Part shown: piece by piece, positions 1 to 11,380 of the stretch | How positions within the stretch are numbered: the first letter of the stretch is position 1 | Layout of the letters: each line of letters begins with the position of its first letter | DNA from: Huiozyma naganishii CBS 8797 | Lineage: Eukaryota > Ascomycota > Saccharomycetes > Saccharomycetales > Saccharomycetaceae | DNA: 64,000 nt | Direction of reading: 5' to 3' | Assembly (NCBI RefSeq): GCF_000348985.1 | Contig: NC_035928.1 | Span: 186,001-250,000, forward strand | Position numbers and translations under genes: made by a program | The notes under the pieces: model-generated | Seen by the model: only the letters and a program-made list of their open reading frames with translations | Databases searched by the model: none | Told to the model about the DNA's origin: nothing

Positions 1-1
1 T

Positions 2-1360
2 GAGTTGGATCGCTTGGGCAACGACTTTGATGAGCTGCAACGATTCATTATGCAAGAGGAGTTACAACCCGTGTTGAGGACCATCTATACAAGAACCGCG
101 TTTCAGATACCGGGTGATGATAGAATTAGGATCACCATTGACTCCGACATCCTATACGTGAGGGAAGATTCTTTCGATAAGTCGAGACCAATTAGGGATC
201 CGAAAAACTGGCATAGAACCGATATCGATTCGGATGTTGCCAATCCGCTGAAGTTTTTGCGAACCGGTGAATATGCAAAGTTCCCATTCTCTGTGATGGA
301 AATCAAGGTGAAGAATTCGAACGTCTCTCAGACACAAACCGGCAATTCTGTATCCGCCCTTAAATTGGCTGGCAAAAATGCTCAATGGATTAGTGACCTG
401 ACGAATTCACATCTTGTGAAAGAAGTTCCGCGGTTCTCGTTGTATATCCAGGGTGTCGCCTCTTTGTTTAGTGATGATGAGAAGCTGGATGTCCTGCCGT
501 TCTGGTTACCGGATCTTGAGAATGATATCAGACAAAACCCTTCCCAAGCTTATGATGAGGAAAAGAAAAAAATGAAGAGACAGAAGGAAATTCAAGCAAA
601 AATTGATGGGATGCGTAGGCTATCAAAGATCCAAATGCCCAGTTCGCCTTCCCATTTCCCTCAGGGAGAAATTGGTCATAGGTCGGATACAAACGCTGAC
701 CTTGAGGACCATGAATCATCCGATGAGGAATCTGCCGAGGCCCAAAGCACAACTAGGTCAAAAATGCGGACAAGAAAAAGAAAGGAACCTACCTTCTTGA
801 AAATTCTAGTTGGAAGAGATTCAAAGCTAATTGGTGTTGATTCAGAGGATGAAGAGATTGATCTTCCCTCTGGTGTGAAAAGACCGGAAACGCTATTGAA
901 GAACGCTGGACCCATTAAAGTGGAAACCAAGGTTTGGTTGGCAAATGAACGGACTTTTAACAGATGGTTACGGGTCACCACATTGTTGAGTGTTTTGACA
1001 TTTTCCATCTACAACTCTGTTAAAAAGGCGGCCTTCCCTGGTCTGGCTAATACTTTGGCGTTCATTTATTTCGCGTTGACATTATTTTGTGGTATATGGT
1101 CGTACGTTGTTTATCTCAAAAGATTGAACGTCATCAAGCAAAGAAGCGGTCAACATTTGGACGCACCATTAGGACCGATTATTGTTGCATTAGTCCTTAT
1201 AGTTTCGCTCGTTATCAATTTTGTGGTTGCCTTTAGAGAAGCAGCCTTGAAGGGCTCATTTAATACAGCCGTTGCTGGTAACCGTCCGGATGATAATATC
1301 CCACAGAAACTGGTACGGATCCAGAGTCTAATTTACAAGCTTGTAGGCGCAGAGAGTTGA
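2..1360 (+). CDS. VTC2: VTC2, vacuolar transporter chaperone subunit (3' part only)
   Basis: The reading frame is open at the window edge, so only the last ~450 residues are present; the N-terminal SPX domain and part of the VTC catalytic-like domain lie outside. Seen: a basic/acidic VTC-domain remainder with a conserved [10 protein letters not shown] strand, a charged linker, then a C-terminal DUF202/VTC1-type domain with three hydrophobic segments (about residues 325-345, 350-370 and 392-412 of the visible part). Family knowledge: Vtc2 and Vtc3 are accessory subunits of the polyphosphate polymerase complex of vacuole and ER membranes, whose catalytic subunit is Vtc4. The choice of Vtc2 over its paralogue Vtc3 rests on the adjacent MSH4, the S. 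cerevisiae YFL004W-YFL003C arrangement, with the two genes convergent as there. The end of the gene is intact. Confidence 0.9.
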   Translation, partial: ELDRLGNDFDELQRFIMQEELQPVLRTIYTRTAFQIPGDDRIRITIDSDILYVREDSFDKSRPIRDPKNWHRTDIDSDVANPLKFLRTGEYAKFPFSVMEIKVKNSNVSQTQTGNSVSALKLAGKNAQWISDLTNSHLVKEVPRFSLYIQGVASLFSDDEKLDVLPFWLPDLENDIRQNPSQAYDEEKKKMKRQKEIQAKIDGMRRLSKIQMPSSPSHFPQGEIGHRSDTNADLEDHESSDEESAEAQSTTRSKMRTRKRKEPTFLKILVGRDSKLIGVDSEDEEIDLPSGVKRPETLLKNAGPIKVETKVWLANERTFNRWLRVTTLLSVLTFSIYNSVKKAAFPGLANTLAFIYFALTLFCGIWSYVVYLKRLNVIKQRSGQHLDAPLGPIIVALVLIVSLVINFVVAFREAALKGSFNTAVAGNRPDDNIPQKLVRIQSLIYKLVGAES

Positions 1361-1619
1361 CTTATGAATAAAAATTCTTTTTTTATAATTTTGGGATGTG
1401 CTAACGCACAATAGGCTAAACGACTTTAGCAGTATATAATTATCATAAAATTTCATTCGCATTGATTTTGACGGCTATTACCTCTAATATTTCACTAGCT
1501 GCTTTAATTTGGGTTCAAGAATAAAAAGCGTCTAAAAAGTTTGTCTGGATAGCCTTCAATAACTCATGTGTTACTCCAGCTTCCCCTTCAGCTAGAGTTT
1601 CTTTAGTATGCTTGCCATA

Positions 1620-4148
1620 TTATTTATCTTTTTCTAGCTCATTTACTGCAACTGTATCCGGATCTTTATGCTTCTGCAGATGAGCCATCCGTTGATATCT
1701 TCCAGATTTCTCAAGTAACTTAGCTATCGTCATAGCAGTTTCAGATATCTTTTTGCCAAATAGTGGGCCAACCAGCCTGATTCCATTACCTGATGTTGCC
1801 TCAAAATCAGTAGTAAGTTTATAATGCATTTTCAAAGAGGCAGTTCTTGTAACTTCTGTCTTCATGTGGAAATGAGAAACACTAGGTTTATTTCTCAAAA
1901 GGGCTGGGATTTCCCTAAAGTGGGTAGAGACGAAAACAGAGCAATTTGCTGAAAGAAGATATTCAGTAATTGCAAGAGAGATTGCCAAGCCGTCCCCAAT
2001 GCTCGACCCTCTCCCAACCTCGTCCAAGATCAGTAAGGTCTGTGAATCCAACGCCCCAAGGAAATAAGCCATTTCTTTCATCTCTGAGGAAAAATTAGAC
2101 GACCCAATCTCCATTGTGTCGCTACACACCCTCGCATGAAGCTTATTGAATATCGGAAAAGTTGCCGACTCTGCTGGGACAGGACACCCAATTTGTGCCA
2201 TTATACAAAGCAAGGAAACCTGCCTTAAGTACACCGACTTTCCACTTCTATTACAACCGGTTATCAGTTGCATGGAAGAACTTCCTTGCAGACTTATTAT
2301 GTCGTTTGGAACAAACGATTTTATGAGATTTTCCAGTATGGGGTGTCGTCCCTTTTTGATATAGATGATGTCAGAAAACTTTGGTAAGCAGTATTCAAGG
2401 TTCATGGCCTTTTTTGCAAAACAGCATAGTAAGTCTAAAAGAGAAACGGCTTCTGACATCATGAATAAAGCAGAAAGATTTCCCATTATCTCGTTGAGCA
2501 ACTCGTCAATAACTTGCTCACTTGCAATCAGAATCTCTCTTAATATTTCCTCTAACCTTGCATTTGCTTTTAAAAGGTCCAAGGTTGTACACTCAATAAA
2601 TTCTTTCTTTAAAATAACGTTCACAAAGTTGGAGGGAAGAAATGGTAATTCGGAGTGGTCCTTCCTTTTCAGTCTCAAGTAGAAACCCCTCCTACGTTCG
2701 TATTTGTAATCTAAAGAAAGCTCGTGGGTATCATTTAGTTGCTTTACATTTTGGACAATCTCGTCTACAATGTTCCTGTAAACTTGACGAGAGATATCCA
2801 AAAGTCCGTTAGTCCCCTTCTTCACAGCATAGCATCGTTGGTTTTGTTGATCAATATTGGATGTTGCCCATGAACAGTCCTTATTAATCTTTTCGTCAAT
2901 TGCACTTTCAATTTCGGACAGCTTATTGTTGAGCAGTATACATCCAACTTCCTTCAAAAACATCCCCGACGGATTAGCCTTCTGTAATGTCGTAGCTATT
3001 CTTTTGGTTGTATGTAGGGTGCTTTTCAATAAAAGCACATAATTTATTTTAAATTCGGGTTCGATGGCTACATGATTAACCGACAGCAAGTGACAGAAAA
3101 TTTTGTCTAGGTCTTCGAAAGTCTCCATCTCATTGCGCAGTTCCTTCAAGAAATCACTGTTTTCCATTAAGAATTGAACTGATTCCAATCGATGTTCTAA
3201 TCCCTTTTTACTTGTTAAAGGTTGTAAAATGTGTTTCTGAGCAAGCGACGACCCATCGTTTGTCACCGTCTCATCCAAAAACTTGTAAAAAGCTAGGTGG
3301 TTCCTTTTGTAGATTTTGCTTTCAATCAGTTCAAGTCCTAAAATCGTCCTTGAATCAATTAGCATTGTGTTTTCCGGATTTTCAAATCTGATTCTAAAAG
3401 ATTTAAATTCCATTGCCTTTGCTGTACTTTTTGGTATCTGCTCTTTAACAAAGTAGACAGTTGCAGAGAGTGCACACAAGGCAAAGTTTTTGTCCAGCAC
3501 ATGAAGTAAATTTACTTTCTTAGTTTCTTCATCTATTGAATATTTGGAGATTGCATCTTGGCCATTCTGTTTGTTAAAATATTTCGAAGTGACTTCAGAG
3601 ATTTTCACTGAGTCCGGTGTGTTTAATTTCAAAATGGTGGCCAATTTAGAATAGGTCGGTGAAAAGGAGGTGTTGGGTAATAGGATTTCTGTCGGTTCAT
3701 ATATCTGTATTTTGTGAACTGTTCGAATAAAAATTTGAGAGTCGATGAACTCTGACAGGATCAGCTCACCCGTACTGAAGTTAAGGATACAAAGCCCAAT
3801 AGTTGAATTTACATCTTTTGTTGACTCAAAAATTGTACAAAGTATCCTTTCCTGTACAGCCGTAGCACGACTTGTTGCAGTGAATCTACTTACATTACCT
3901 GGTGTACTTCTTGTTTTCGCTAGGGAGAATCGTTGTGCCGATGAAGCAAGAGAGTATCCAGACTTTGAGGGGAGAATGGGTTTGTTGATCCCAGCGGTTG
4001 GCTTGCTGCCTAATCTTGCTCGTGAAAGGTTCAATTCGCTGGCTGTTTGCTGTACTGAGGAAGCTGAGTTCGAATCGTTACTTTCCGTCACCGTATTCCG
4101 TTCGAATAGATTGGTTTGGACAAAGCTTGAAATGTTGGAAGCATTCAT
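1620..4148 (-). CDS. MSH4: MSH4, meiotic MutS homologue
   Basis: An 842-residue MutS-family protein. Seen: MutS core and lever regions, a Walker A of the form TGCNRSGKS near residue 630, and a Walker B LLILDEVGRGSS near residue 705 followed by the STH motif (FVSTHF) typical of MutS ATPases. There is no N-terminal mismatch-recognition domain, as expected for Msh4. Family knowledge: Msh4 pairs with Msh5 in meiosis to stabilise recombination intermediates and promote crossovers; it does not repair mismatches. The open frame continues upstream to 4199 but only through a non-ATG codon, so I place the start at the first ATG (4146-4148). The Ser/Thr-rich N-terminal ~110 residues are low complexity. 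The gene is convergent with VTC2, with a 259-bp intergenic gap. Confidence 0.93.
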   Translation of the reverse strand: MNASNISSFVQTNLFERNTVTESNDSNSASSVQQTASELNLSRARLGSKPTAGINKPILPSKSGYSLASSAQRFSLAKTRSTPGNVSRFTATSRATAVQERILCTIFESTKDVNSTIGLCILNFSTGELILSEFIDSQIFIRTVHKIQIYEPTEILLPNTSFSPTYSKLATILKLNTPDSVKISEVTSKYFNKQNGQDAISKYSIDEETKKVNLLHVLDKNFALCALSATVYFVKEQIPKSTAKAMEFKSFRIRFENPENTMLIDSRTILGLELIESKIYKRNHLAFYKFLDETVTNDGSSLAQKHILQPLTSKKGLEHRLESVQFLMENSDFLKELRNEMETFEDLDKIFCHLLSVNHVAIEPEFKINYVLLLKSTLHTTKRIATTLQKANPSGMFLKEVGCILLNNKLSEIESAIDEKINKDCSWATSNIDQQNQRCYAVKKGTNGLLDISRQVYRNIVDEIVQNVKQLNDTHELSLDYKYERRRGFYLRLKRKDHSELPFLPSNFVNVILKKEFIECTTLDLLKANARLEEILREILIASEQVIDELLNEIMGNLSALFMMSEAVSLLDLLCCFAKKAMNLEYCLPKFSDIIYIKKGRHPILENLIKSFVPNDIISLQGSSSMQLITGCNRSGKSVYLRQVSLLCIMAQIGCPVPAESATFPIFNKLHARVCSDTMEIGSSNFSSEMKEMAYFLGALDSQTLLILDEVGRGSSIGDGLAISLAITEYLLSANCSVFVSTHFREIPALLRNKPSVSHFHMKTEVTRTASLKMHYKLTTDFEATSGNGIRLVGPLFGKKISETAMTIAKLLEKSGRYQRMAHLQKHKDPDTVAVNELEKDK

Positions 4149-5334
4149 ATTCCCTTTTTTTACACGTTCTCTTGGACTGGAGGACAAACACCAGCCCAAT
4201 CAAGACTCAAATATTCTCGAAATCAGAAGAGATTTGATGTAGAGCCCTTAATTCTTAAGTGGCAAAATTATATTATATATTTTTTGAGATCTTATCCGCT
4301 TAGCGCCAAGCAACCGGACTACTGACTCAAAGCAGACTGGGGGAAATCTGTTCCATTATCGTTTACTTCTGTAGTTTGCTTAGGTGGCAAAAAGATCCTG
4401 AATTGTTTTATGGGTTTCCTATACTCTTTTTACATGATAACGTATTTCCCTGCTGGCAAGAAGTGTTTACGACTAGTGGACACAGATAAGGCTAGTGGGG
4501 ACGGTATGTTAGAGCTTAAATCACGTAGAATTTACAGCTGCAATAAGTCTTTGCCTGTTTACCTGTTGTGGTAGAGGTTGAGCAGCAACCGCTTGAGATG
4601 CGGGACTGCGCTTCATCGTGGGGCTGGGTGTACTTGTTTGTTCTTGCGTTTTTCTCCAATAACGTGTTTACCGCTTTCCTCTGATATATATCTTGATATG
4701 CTGTTCAAGAGATCTCCGTATAGCAATATTTGAAAATCTTTAGAAGGAGGCTACTGAACTTGGGATCTTCCCCGTATTAATGTGGTGTAGTTTTTAAAGG
4801 TAAGTATTGCAGAAACTAAGACCCCTCAGAAAATGGTTATTCAGTGGTATTCTGACGACAACATAGTCGTATCCAAGAATTAGGGACAGCTCTTTACCGT
4901 ATTGATGATCCTATTTATAGAAGTACCTTCTAATGGGATCACAGTTAGTGAGAAAGGGTTGTAATTCGTTCAACCACATATCGATCTACCAAGATACACA
5001 TTATCAAGGGATCGTTATGCAATGTAATGTTTTCGCTAGCTTCTGCAAAAATTATAGAGAGATAATTACATAAGCTATAGTAAAGGCGCGTAGTTAAGTA
5101 AGGTCAGTAGTACGATCGCAAGTCCAAGTTTCTTGGAGACCTCAAGTCTCCCACCTGACCTACTAAGTTTTTCTGTGGTATAGTAGTAGCCGGCGGTGAT
5201 ACCACAGTACTAAAGCTGGTTTTGATCAAAATTCTCTTCGACATTCATGGAGTTCTTTGGTCCACAAGGACATTTGTTACCGTTACATTGGCAGCGTTAA
5301 TGACCCCATACCACGTAATGTTTGATGGAAATTG
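4149..5334. other. Intergenic region upstream of MSH4
   Basis: About 1.2 kb between the MSH4 start and the 3' LTR of the Ty5-like element. I see no open frame with coding character and no tRNA. The right half contains paired inverted repeats, listed separately. Confidence 0.6.
5101..5206. other. Cluster of inverted repeats (potential structured RNA or DNA)
   Basis: AGGTCAG at 5101-5107 pairs with CTGACCT at 5155-5161. Inside it TCCAAG (5123-5128) and CTTGGA (5132-5137) make a tight hairpin. Next to it TGTGGTAT (5174-5181) pairs with ATACCACA (5199-5206). Two adjacent stem-loops resemble the gross form of an H/ACA snoRNA, but I find no convincing H box and the ACA sits inside the stem, so I do not call a gene. 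It could also be a relic of an inserted element. Confidence 0.3.
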
Positions 5335-5498
5335 TGCAAAGTTTTAAGAAACTTCTCTTGCTTAATTTCCTATTCACTAAGAGACATGTTAGATATTGTG
5401 TTAGCAAACCACGTTCACTCTATTGACCAATTATCTACAAATAGCACGTGATCGTTTCAGCTTATATCTCAGAATACTCTTAACAGCTATTCTCAACA
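5335..5498 (-). repeat. 3' LTR of the Ty5-like element
   Basis: 164 bp; on the minus strand it begins TGTTGAGAATAG and ends CTTTGCA. It differs from the 5' LTR at only a few positions. It contains a CACGTG E-box (Cbf1-type), also present in the other LTR. Confidence 0.85.
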
Positions 5499-5507
5499 CA
5501 TCCCCTT
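5499..5507 (-). other. Polypurine tract of the Ty5-like element
   Basis: On the minus strand AAGGGGATG lies directly upstream of the 3' LTR start, where second-strand DNA synthesis would be primed. Called by position and composition. Confidence 0.6.
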
Positions 5508-5523
5508 AAGCTGTAAACGTAAA

Positions 5524-8500
5524 TCATGTTTCGGAGTTTGAGTCACGGCCGAAAATTAATGTTTTAAGATATTGAAATTCGGGACCCTCAAGCATCTTAG
5601 TACAGATATCCGCTATCTGATTTCTCGTGTTGGCGTATTCTGTTTTCAGTAATTTTTCAGATAGATTTTGTCTGATGAAATGGTACCGTACCCGTATATG
5701 CTTCGTTCTAGAGTGAAAAACCGGGTGCTTAAGCATCTTTATGGTTGGAGCATTATTGACATATAGTATATGTCTCTCTTTGGGAATTCCTAATATTCCC
5801 AGTATTTCGTCCAGCCATAGTATCTCTTTTACACTTTCATTTGCTGCAACAAAGGCCTCTGTAGTGGATACTACCACGCATGGGATCCGTTTTGAACACC
5901 AGGACACTGGTCCCCCACCATATTTAGCCATGTAACCGTACGTGGATTGACCATTAGAACAGTCTGCATAAGATGCGTCTGTAAAGATCTCCAGATATGG
6001 TTTTCCGTTATTGTGGTACGTGATCTCCTGATTTTTGGTGGTGTGTAGGTAAGCCATTATCCTTTTTGCCGCGTTGTAGTGGACTTCTCTTGAATCTTTG
6101 AGGAACCTGGACAGAAATGACACTGAGTGTGCAACATCGGGTCGACCAGAATTAGCAACAAACAGCAGAGTACCAATTAGACTTTGATAGGCGGTCATGG
6201 AGCACTGGCGACTCACCATAATAGTCTACATGTTTTTGGAGTGGCGTGTGTGTGGGATGAAAATTTGTCAACCCTAATTCAGTGACTTTCTTCGTAATAT
6301 AATCGCACAGGCTCAGTGTGATTTTTCCTTTTGTCTGAGCAACACTCATGCCCAAAAACTTGTTTACCTCCCCCAAGTCTTTCATCTCATAAGTACTAAG
6401 CAGAAACCTTTTTATAGCAGCGATTTCTGCGTCAGACTGGCTTGAAATCAACAAGTCATCAACATATAATGCGATAAGACATAACTTACCGGCTCTTCTT
6501 CTAAAATATAGACCAAATTCAGAAGGATGTTGAGTAAATCCTTGTGTTAGCAGTTTCCCTTTAATGTGTTCGTTCCATAGCAACGGCGATTGCTTTAGGC
6601 CGTATAAGGCACTCCGAAGTTTCCACACTGAGTCACCAGTACTCTTGTAACTAACTGGAGGCTTAACAAATAATTCCTTATCGATCGGCGAATTGAGAAA
6701 CGCTGTTACCACATCCATTTGATGTACCTTCACCCCTTGACAGGCGAAAATCGCCAGGAAGAGCCGAACCGATTCATAACGGATTACTGGAGCAAATGTC
6801 TCATCGTAATCAAGCCCTTCAGTTTGACGGAAGCCTTGCACCACAACTCGAGCTTTGTACAGTCCTGAGTCTTTGATACTGAGAACCCATCTGGCCGGAA
6901 TCGCTTTTCTGCCAGGAGGTAAACGTATTTCTTCAAACGGCTTTGTCCGGACAAGAGAGTCCATTTCTCTTTTACAGGCTGCAGACCACAGTTCGTGGTC
7001 CGTACTTCCCATAGCCTCTTTGTAGGTTCTGGGAAATTCATTCAAACGCGCCTGTGCACTTAGAGCAGTCGTAAGCGGGTTTTCCCGAGTAGCGGCATTA
7101 CCGCCAGTGAGCATATAACAGTAATGGTCTGTAGTATCGCCATATGGGACAACTGTCCCGTCAATACTATATGCGGGTATGGTCGAATCTCCAACAGCAA
7201 ACATATTAGATTCATCAGGAGCAGAGTATTTAGCGCCCTTCAAGGACATGAATCCAGTGGAATCAGAGTCGCCATTCTCAAAAAGGAAGTCGCTAGCATC
7301 AGCAAATTCAGTCTCCGCAGGTTCTTCACGCTGAGTGACATTAGGTAACTCAGACGGACTGGTAGCGCTGCTGGGATCATGATCCAGAGGAGTTACATGA
7401 GTTCGTTTAAAGGAAGGAGATACCTGAACACGACGTTGCAATCGTGCGGTGTTCGATTGGGTAGGGTAGACGCCATGTAACGGGGAAACATCATTGTAGA
7501 CCCGTTTACCGACCAATTCAACATCACTATGGGCCGACGACGATGTGAGTGGACCAGTGGAGGCTTTCGATGCGACAGAAGGAAAGCTCTGTACGGCACT
7601 AGACGAAGAGGCAGATGTGACGGAAGGTAATGCAGACGGAGTCGGCGTTTCAGACAGAGGAAACCGGTTTAACGATGGAGAGGAATATGTCAGCTCAGAT
7701 AGACACGGGGATTGTGAACCGTTGAGAGGAGCAGATCCAGGGGGAGAAGAGCTGGGTAAAGACTCAGCATGAAGACCGGCCGAGGAATGCTCGGCATTTG
7801 TAGCATCAGAGGAAGATGCAGCAGAAGCATGAGAGTTGTTCATCGACTGAGAGGAATGGACAGGCGGTGAAGGAGACACACCTACTGGTGTAGTGTAAGC
7901 CTGAGGCACATGCGCCAACGAAGGAGGATAAAAATGGGTACCATAGTTATGGAACGGAGCCACGACCAGACCCTGTGGCCCACCTATTAGCGGCTGCGTA
8001 GGAACCGACTGAGGGATAGCTGACTCCAATAAAGGAAAGTTTGGGGGAATGGGTGGCACGTACGGAGAGGATCCAGGCATCTGCACGAAAGGTGAGGAAT
8101 GGACAACACTATTAAGAGCCCCAGAATATACTGGGGAAACAGGAAGAGGACCGATCGGGGTACTAGGAACGCCGTGTTGTATACCAGTGACAGGGACTGG
8201 TGCCGGAGGGGCGATTAATGCCTGTTCTTCGCGAACGGCATCACGGATCATAGCACGCGCATTCTCTTGGGTTAGCAAAGGTGGTGCACTAGGTATAGCC
8301 GGGGTTACAAAAGCACTGGTGCTGGGTGAGCTAACAACGGGGGAGCCCAGAGGCGTTTCAGGGAGCGTCTGTTCAATAATATGGACGGTCTTTTCTCTAG
8401 ACGTAGGTAACATCTGTTGGGAAAAGGGACCATCACCCGTGGGCACACCCTTTGTAGTAATACACGAAGTGGATGACGTAGCAGAATCAGGGACATAGTC

Positions 8501-11212
8501 AGGGTCTGTTCGGTGAACAGAGGAAGATGGAGAGTTCGAGACACTGGACATAGGAATGCCAGACGAACTATCCGTACAGGCTAAAGACTTAGCATGGCGA
8601 GTCAAGGAGCTACCAGAGCTGCTCGAGGAATTAGCAGAAGTATGCGAGGAGCTGTCGGGGCTACTCAGGGTGTTGGAAATTATAGGTCCAAGCCCTATAA
8701 TCTTCCTGGAGATAAGTACCTTTTTGTCTCACGTGAAAATGGAGAATTTTCACAACGGTACTTTTCACTGGAAAAATATACTTGAAGATATCTCTAGATA
8801 GTATTATGTACACTACATAGTTCTGTTTAGAGAAGCCGATGCAGTTTTCATAGAAGTCCTATCGCCTTGTGATGATGAATCCCGTCAGCGACCAGCACAG
8901 AGAATTGTCTAAAGGGTTTGAACACGAAGGTTCAGAAGTAGTTAGTCTTCCTGAGGTAGAAGGATAGGAAGGGACACCTCTTATTGCGCTGGAGCCAAAG
9001 TCATAGGCTTTGTGGCTTGCATCGGTGTTGGCCAACGGGAAAAGATTTTCGTCAAACGTAACCTGGTTACTGACGTAAGTCTTATCACTGGCGGGATGAT
9101 AAATACGATACCCTTTACGATTTTCAGCATAGCCTACCATTACACCCGAGATGGCCGTGGACGCAAGCTTCCCATCACGGTTGGTGTGAGGAAGAGTGGC
9201 ATACGCAGCGCATCCAAATGTCCTTAGGTGGTCCAGTGTAACCCGCTTATTCCAGTCAGTTTTCCATTTACTCCACGGGATCATATCATTATGACTGACA
9301 ACAGGCAGGCGGTTGATAAGATACACAGCACAGGATAGGGCCTCAGGCCATAGATAAGGCGGTACTCGTCCAGCGTAAAACAGATATCGCACCTTTTCTT
9401 GAATCGTGCGATGGGCACGTTCAACTCCCCCATTCTGGTAACTGCTATGTGGAATCGTGTATTCGTGGCATATTCCCTTTCGTTTGAGAAAATCATGGAG
9501 AACAGTGTTATTGAATTCGCCACCATTGTCGGTACGGACAGTTCCTACCTTGTAACCGCCCCGAGTAGAGAAATAGTTTTCTTGCTCAAGGATCCAGTTG
9601 GTAAATGCCAAGGTAGCGGCTGACTTGTCTTTTAGCACGAGGGCAAAATAACAGCGGGAATAAGCATCCCGGATAGTTAAAAAGTATCTGCCATCTACAT
9701 AGTTGTCATATCTGAACGGCCCGCACAGATCAGCCTGCAATAACTGAAGAGGAGCGGTGTATACGGAGGAAGAAACACTCCCTTTACGCACAGTGGACTT
9801 GCTAATGGCACATGTAGCGCAGACCGACGTTTCCTGAGGCTTCATTTTTGGAAGTTTCAGTAACTTGGATAGTTTACTATACACCACTGGACCGGGATGG
9901 CCTAACCTTGCATGCCATTTTTCAGCATTGGTGCGCCCCTGAGTGGAATCACTGGCTCTAACGATGCTACCGTGACTCGGTTTTGTTGCCGGGGGCGACG
10001 ATCAGTCCATAGCCCACAAGGCGACCTTTTCTTCCGGAATAAACCGGTAGAGACCATTGTGAAGCTTACCAATAATATCCACATCATCCAACTGATGAGG
10101 GGAGGAAGAAGTAAGGTACGCACCCTCTGGAGTGAATAAAACATTCTTACCCGAACGACGGGTCATCTGTGACACGGATAGTAAGTTAGCAGGAGATTCA
10201 GGCACAAAATCGACATTATCAACGCGGTGTTTACATGCGACACCGTTCCCACGTCCCTTGATAACTATTGAGTTGCCAAATTCCTGTACTTTCCCTTTAT
10301 GTGACTTAGAAAGGGAATTGAAAAACGACCGCGAGTTCGCAATATGATTGCTGCACCCACTATCAATAAACCATGTGTCAGAACTGTTTAGATCGTCCCC
10401 CTTTTTGCCAATGTAAGCGATAAAGGCGGAGTAGTCTGACACTTGGTCTTGACCCTTCCTTGCACCGTACAGTTTTTGGAAGTTCCCGAATTTAAACTCA
10501 ACCTCGGGATACTCCTTTTTGAACTTTCGGCAAGTAAAGAAGCTGTGACGATTGCCACAGTAAGAACATACGCGCTTGTTATTCTGTTCAGAAGCTACAT
10601 GCTTCTGGACCACAAGTGCAGAAGATTGGGGTTCATCTGATACCCCTTTGTCTAGCATGAAGACCTTAGCCTCAGTGGGATCTAACTCAGTCTCGTTTCC
10701 ATATGTTTCCAATACCTCTTTTCTGACTTTGTCATTGCAAATAAATAGTTGAGCAGCAATCCAGAAAAGTGGATGAGACGCAAGTTCGGCGTACTTCTGA
10801 GCAGCATGAAGGCCGTCCAAACAGTTTGACTCTTCACGTTGATTAAACTTCTGGTAAACGTCCCACACATGACGTAGATCTCTTTTAGCAGTTCTTTCCC
10901 AACATGTGTCCTTCCACCTGTCTTTCGTTTGGAATCCATTTGAATAACGCTTTGGATTCTTTTGCTTGTACTGTTTGTAAGCATGAGAACGATTAGTTTA
11001 TTATACGCGATCAAAGTTGATCTATACAGATCGTTGTCTGGATTAATCACAGTGCCGTCTGCATATGTAATAACATTGCTTGCATTATTGAGATACCGTG
11101 AAAAACGTACGGATATCTCCTCTGCAGAGTATATGAATTCTTCCCACCACTCCTTGTAATCAACAGGAGTATTCAATATCGTCGCAAAGTTGGGAAGAGC
11201 TTCAGGGCTCAT
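5524..11212 (-). pseudogene. gag-pol of the Ty5-like element, frameshifted
   Basis: The frame starts at ATG 11212, inside the primer-binding site. Segments: gag N-terminus (11212 to about 10870); a shift; gag zinc knuckle near 10570-10530, with CX2CX3HX4C spacing, and protease FIDSGCSNH near 10365 (open to 10002); a shift near 9990; integrase (open 9887-8859) with the Zn-ligand CATC, catalytic Asp in the LQADLCGPF block, and downstream Asp and Glu in TDNGGEF and NGGVERAHR; then a 180-bp LTR insertion; a Ser/Pro-rich integrase C-terminus and RT with YVDD (open 8605-6152); a one-base shift near 6215; RNase H (open 6219-5524, with TDASYAD and TTEAF). Breaks are spread along the gene, so it is a pseudogene. 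Confidence 0.85.
8671..8850. repeat. Solo LTR inserted in the pol of the Ty5-like element
   Basis: 180 bp starting TGTTGGAAATTATAGG and ending GCAGTTTTCA, with the TG...CA ends of an LTR. Part of it (ACATAGTTCTGTTTA plus following bases and the CAGTTTTCA end) recurs just before the primer-binding site at 26579, which supports LTR identity. Flanking pentamers (CAGGG and TAGAA) do not match. It separates the integrase and RT reading frames. Confidence 0.6.
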
Positions 11213-11216
11213 AACC
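11199..11216 (-). other. Primer-binding site complementary to the initiator tRNA-Met anticodon arm
   Basis: On the minus strand AGGTTATGAGCCCTGAAG abuts the 5' LTR end (TTTACA). Most of it, GGTTATGAGCCCTG, is complementary to the anticodon stem-loop of yeast initiator tRNA-Met rather than its 3' end. The gag ATG is inside this site. An internal (half-tRNA) primer is known for Ty5 and copia. Confidence 0.8.
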
Positions 11217-11380
11217 TGTAAAGTTTTAAGAAACCTCTCTTGCTTAATTTCCTATTCACTAAGAGACATGTTAGATATTGTGTTAGCAAACCACGTTCAC
11301 TCTATTGACCAATTATCTACAAGTAGCACGTGATCGTTTCAGCTTATACCTCAGAATACTCTTAACAGCTATTCTCAACG
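11217..11380 (-). repeat. 5' LTR of the Ty5-like element
   Basis: 164 bp, direct repeat of 5335-5498. Its terminal base has changed, so on the minus strand it begins CGTTGAG in place of TGTTGAG. Mutation of the terminal TG agrees with an inactive copy. Confidence 0.85.

Larger units (their letters stand above)
5335..11380 (-). mobile_element. Decayed Ty1/copia retrotransposon of the Ty5 clade, near full length
   Basis: A 6.05-kb element on the minus strand bounded by two 164-bp LTRs. In transcription order it contains: 5' LTR, a primer-binding site matching the anticodon arm of initiator tRNA-Met, gag with a zinc knuckle, an aspartic protease (FIDSGCSNH), integrase, reverse transcriptase (YVDD) and RNase H, a polypurine tract, and a 3' LTR. 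The gene order protease-integrase-RT marks it as Ty1/copia. The half-tRNA type of primer site and the single gag-pol frame with no programmed frameshift are features of Ty5 and Drosophila copia. It is inactive: at least three frame breaks, plus an LTR inserted in pol. The bases flanking the LTRs (AATTG left, TTCCG right) do not form a target duplication, so the insertion is old or recombined. Confidence 0.88.
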
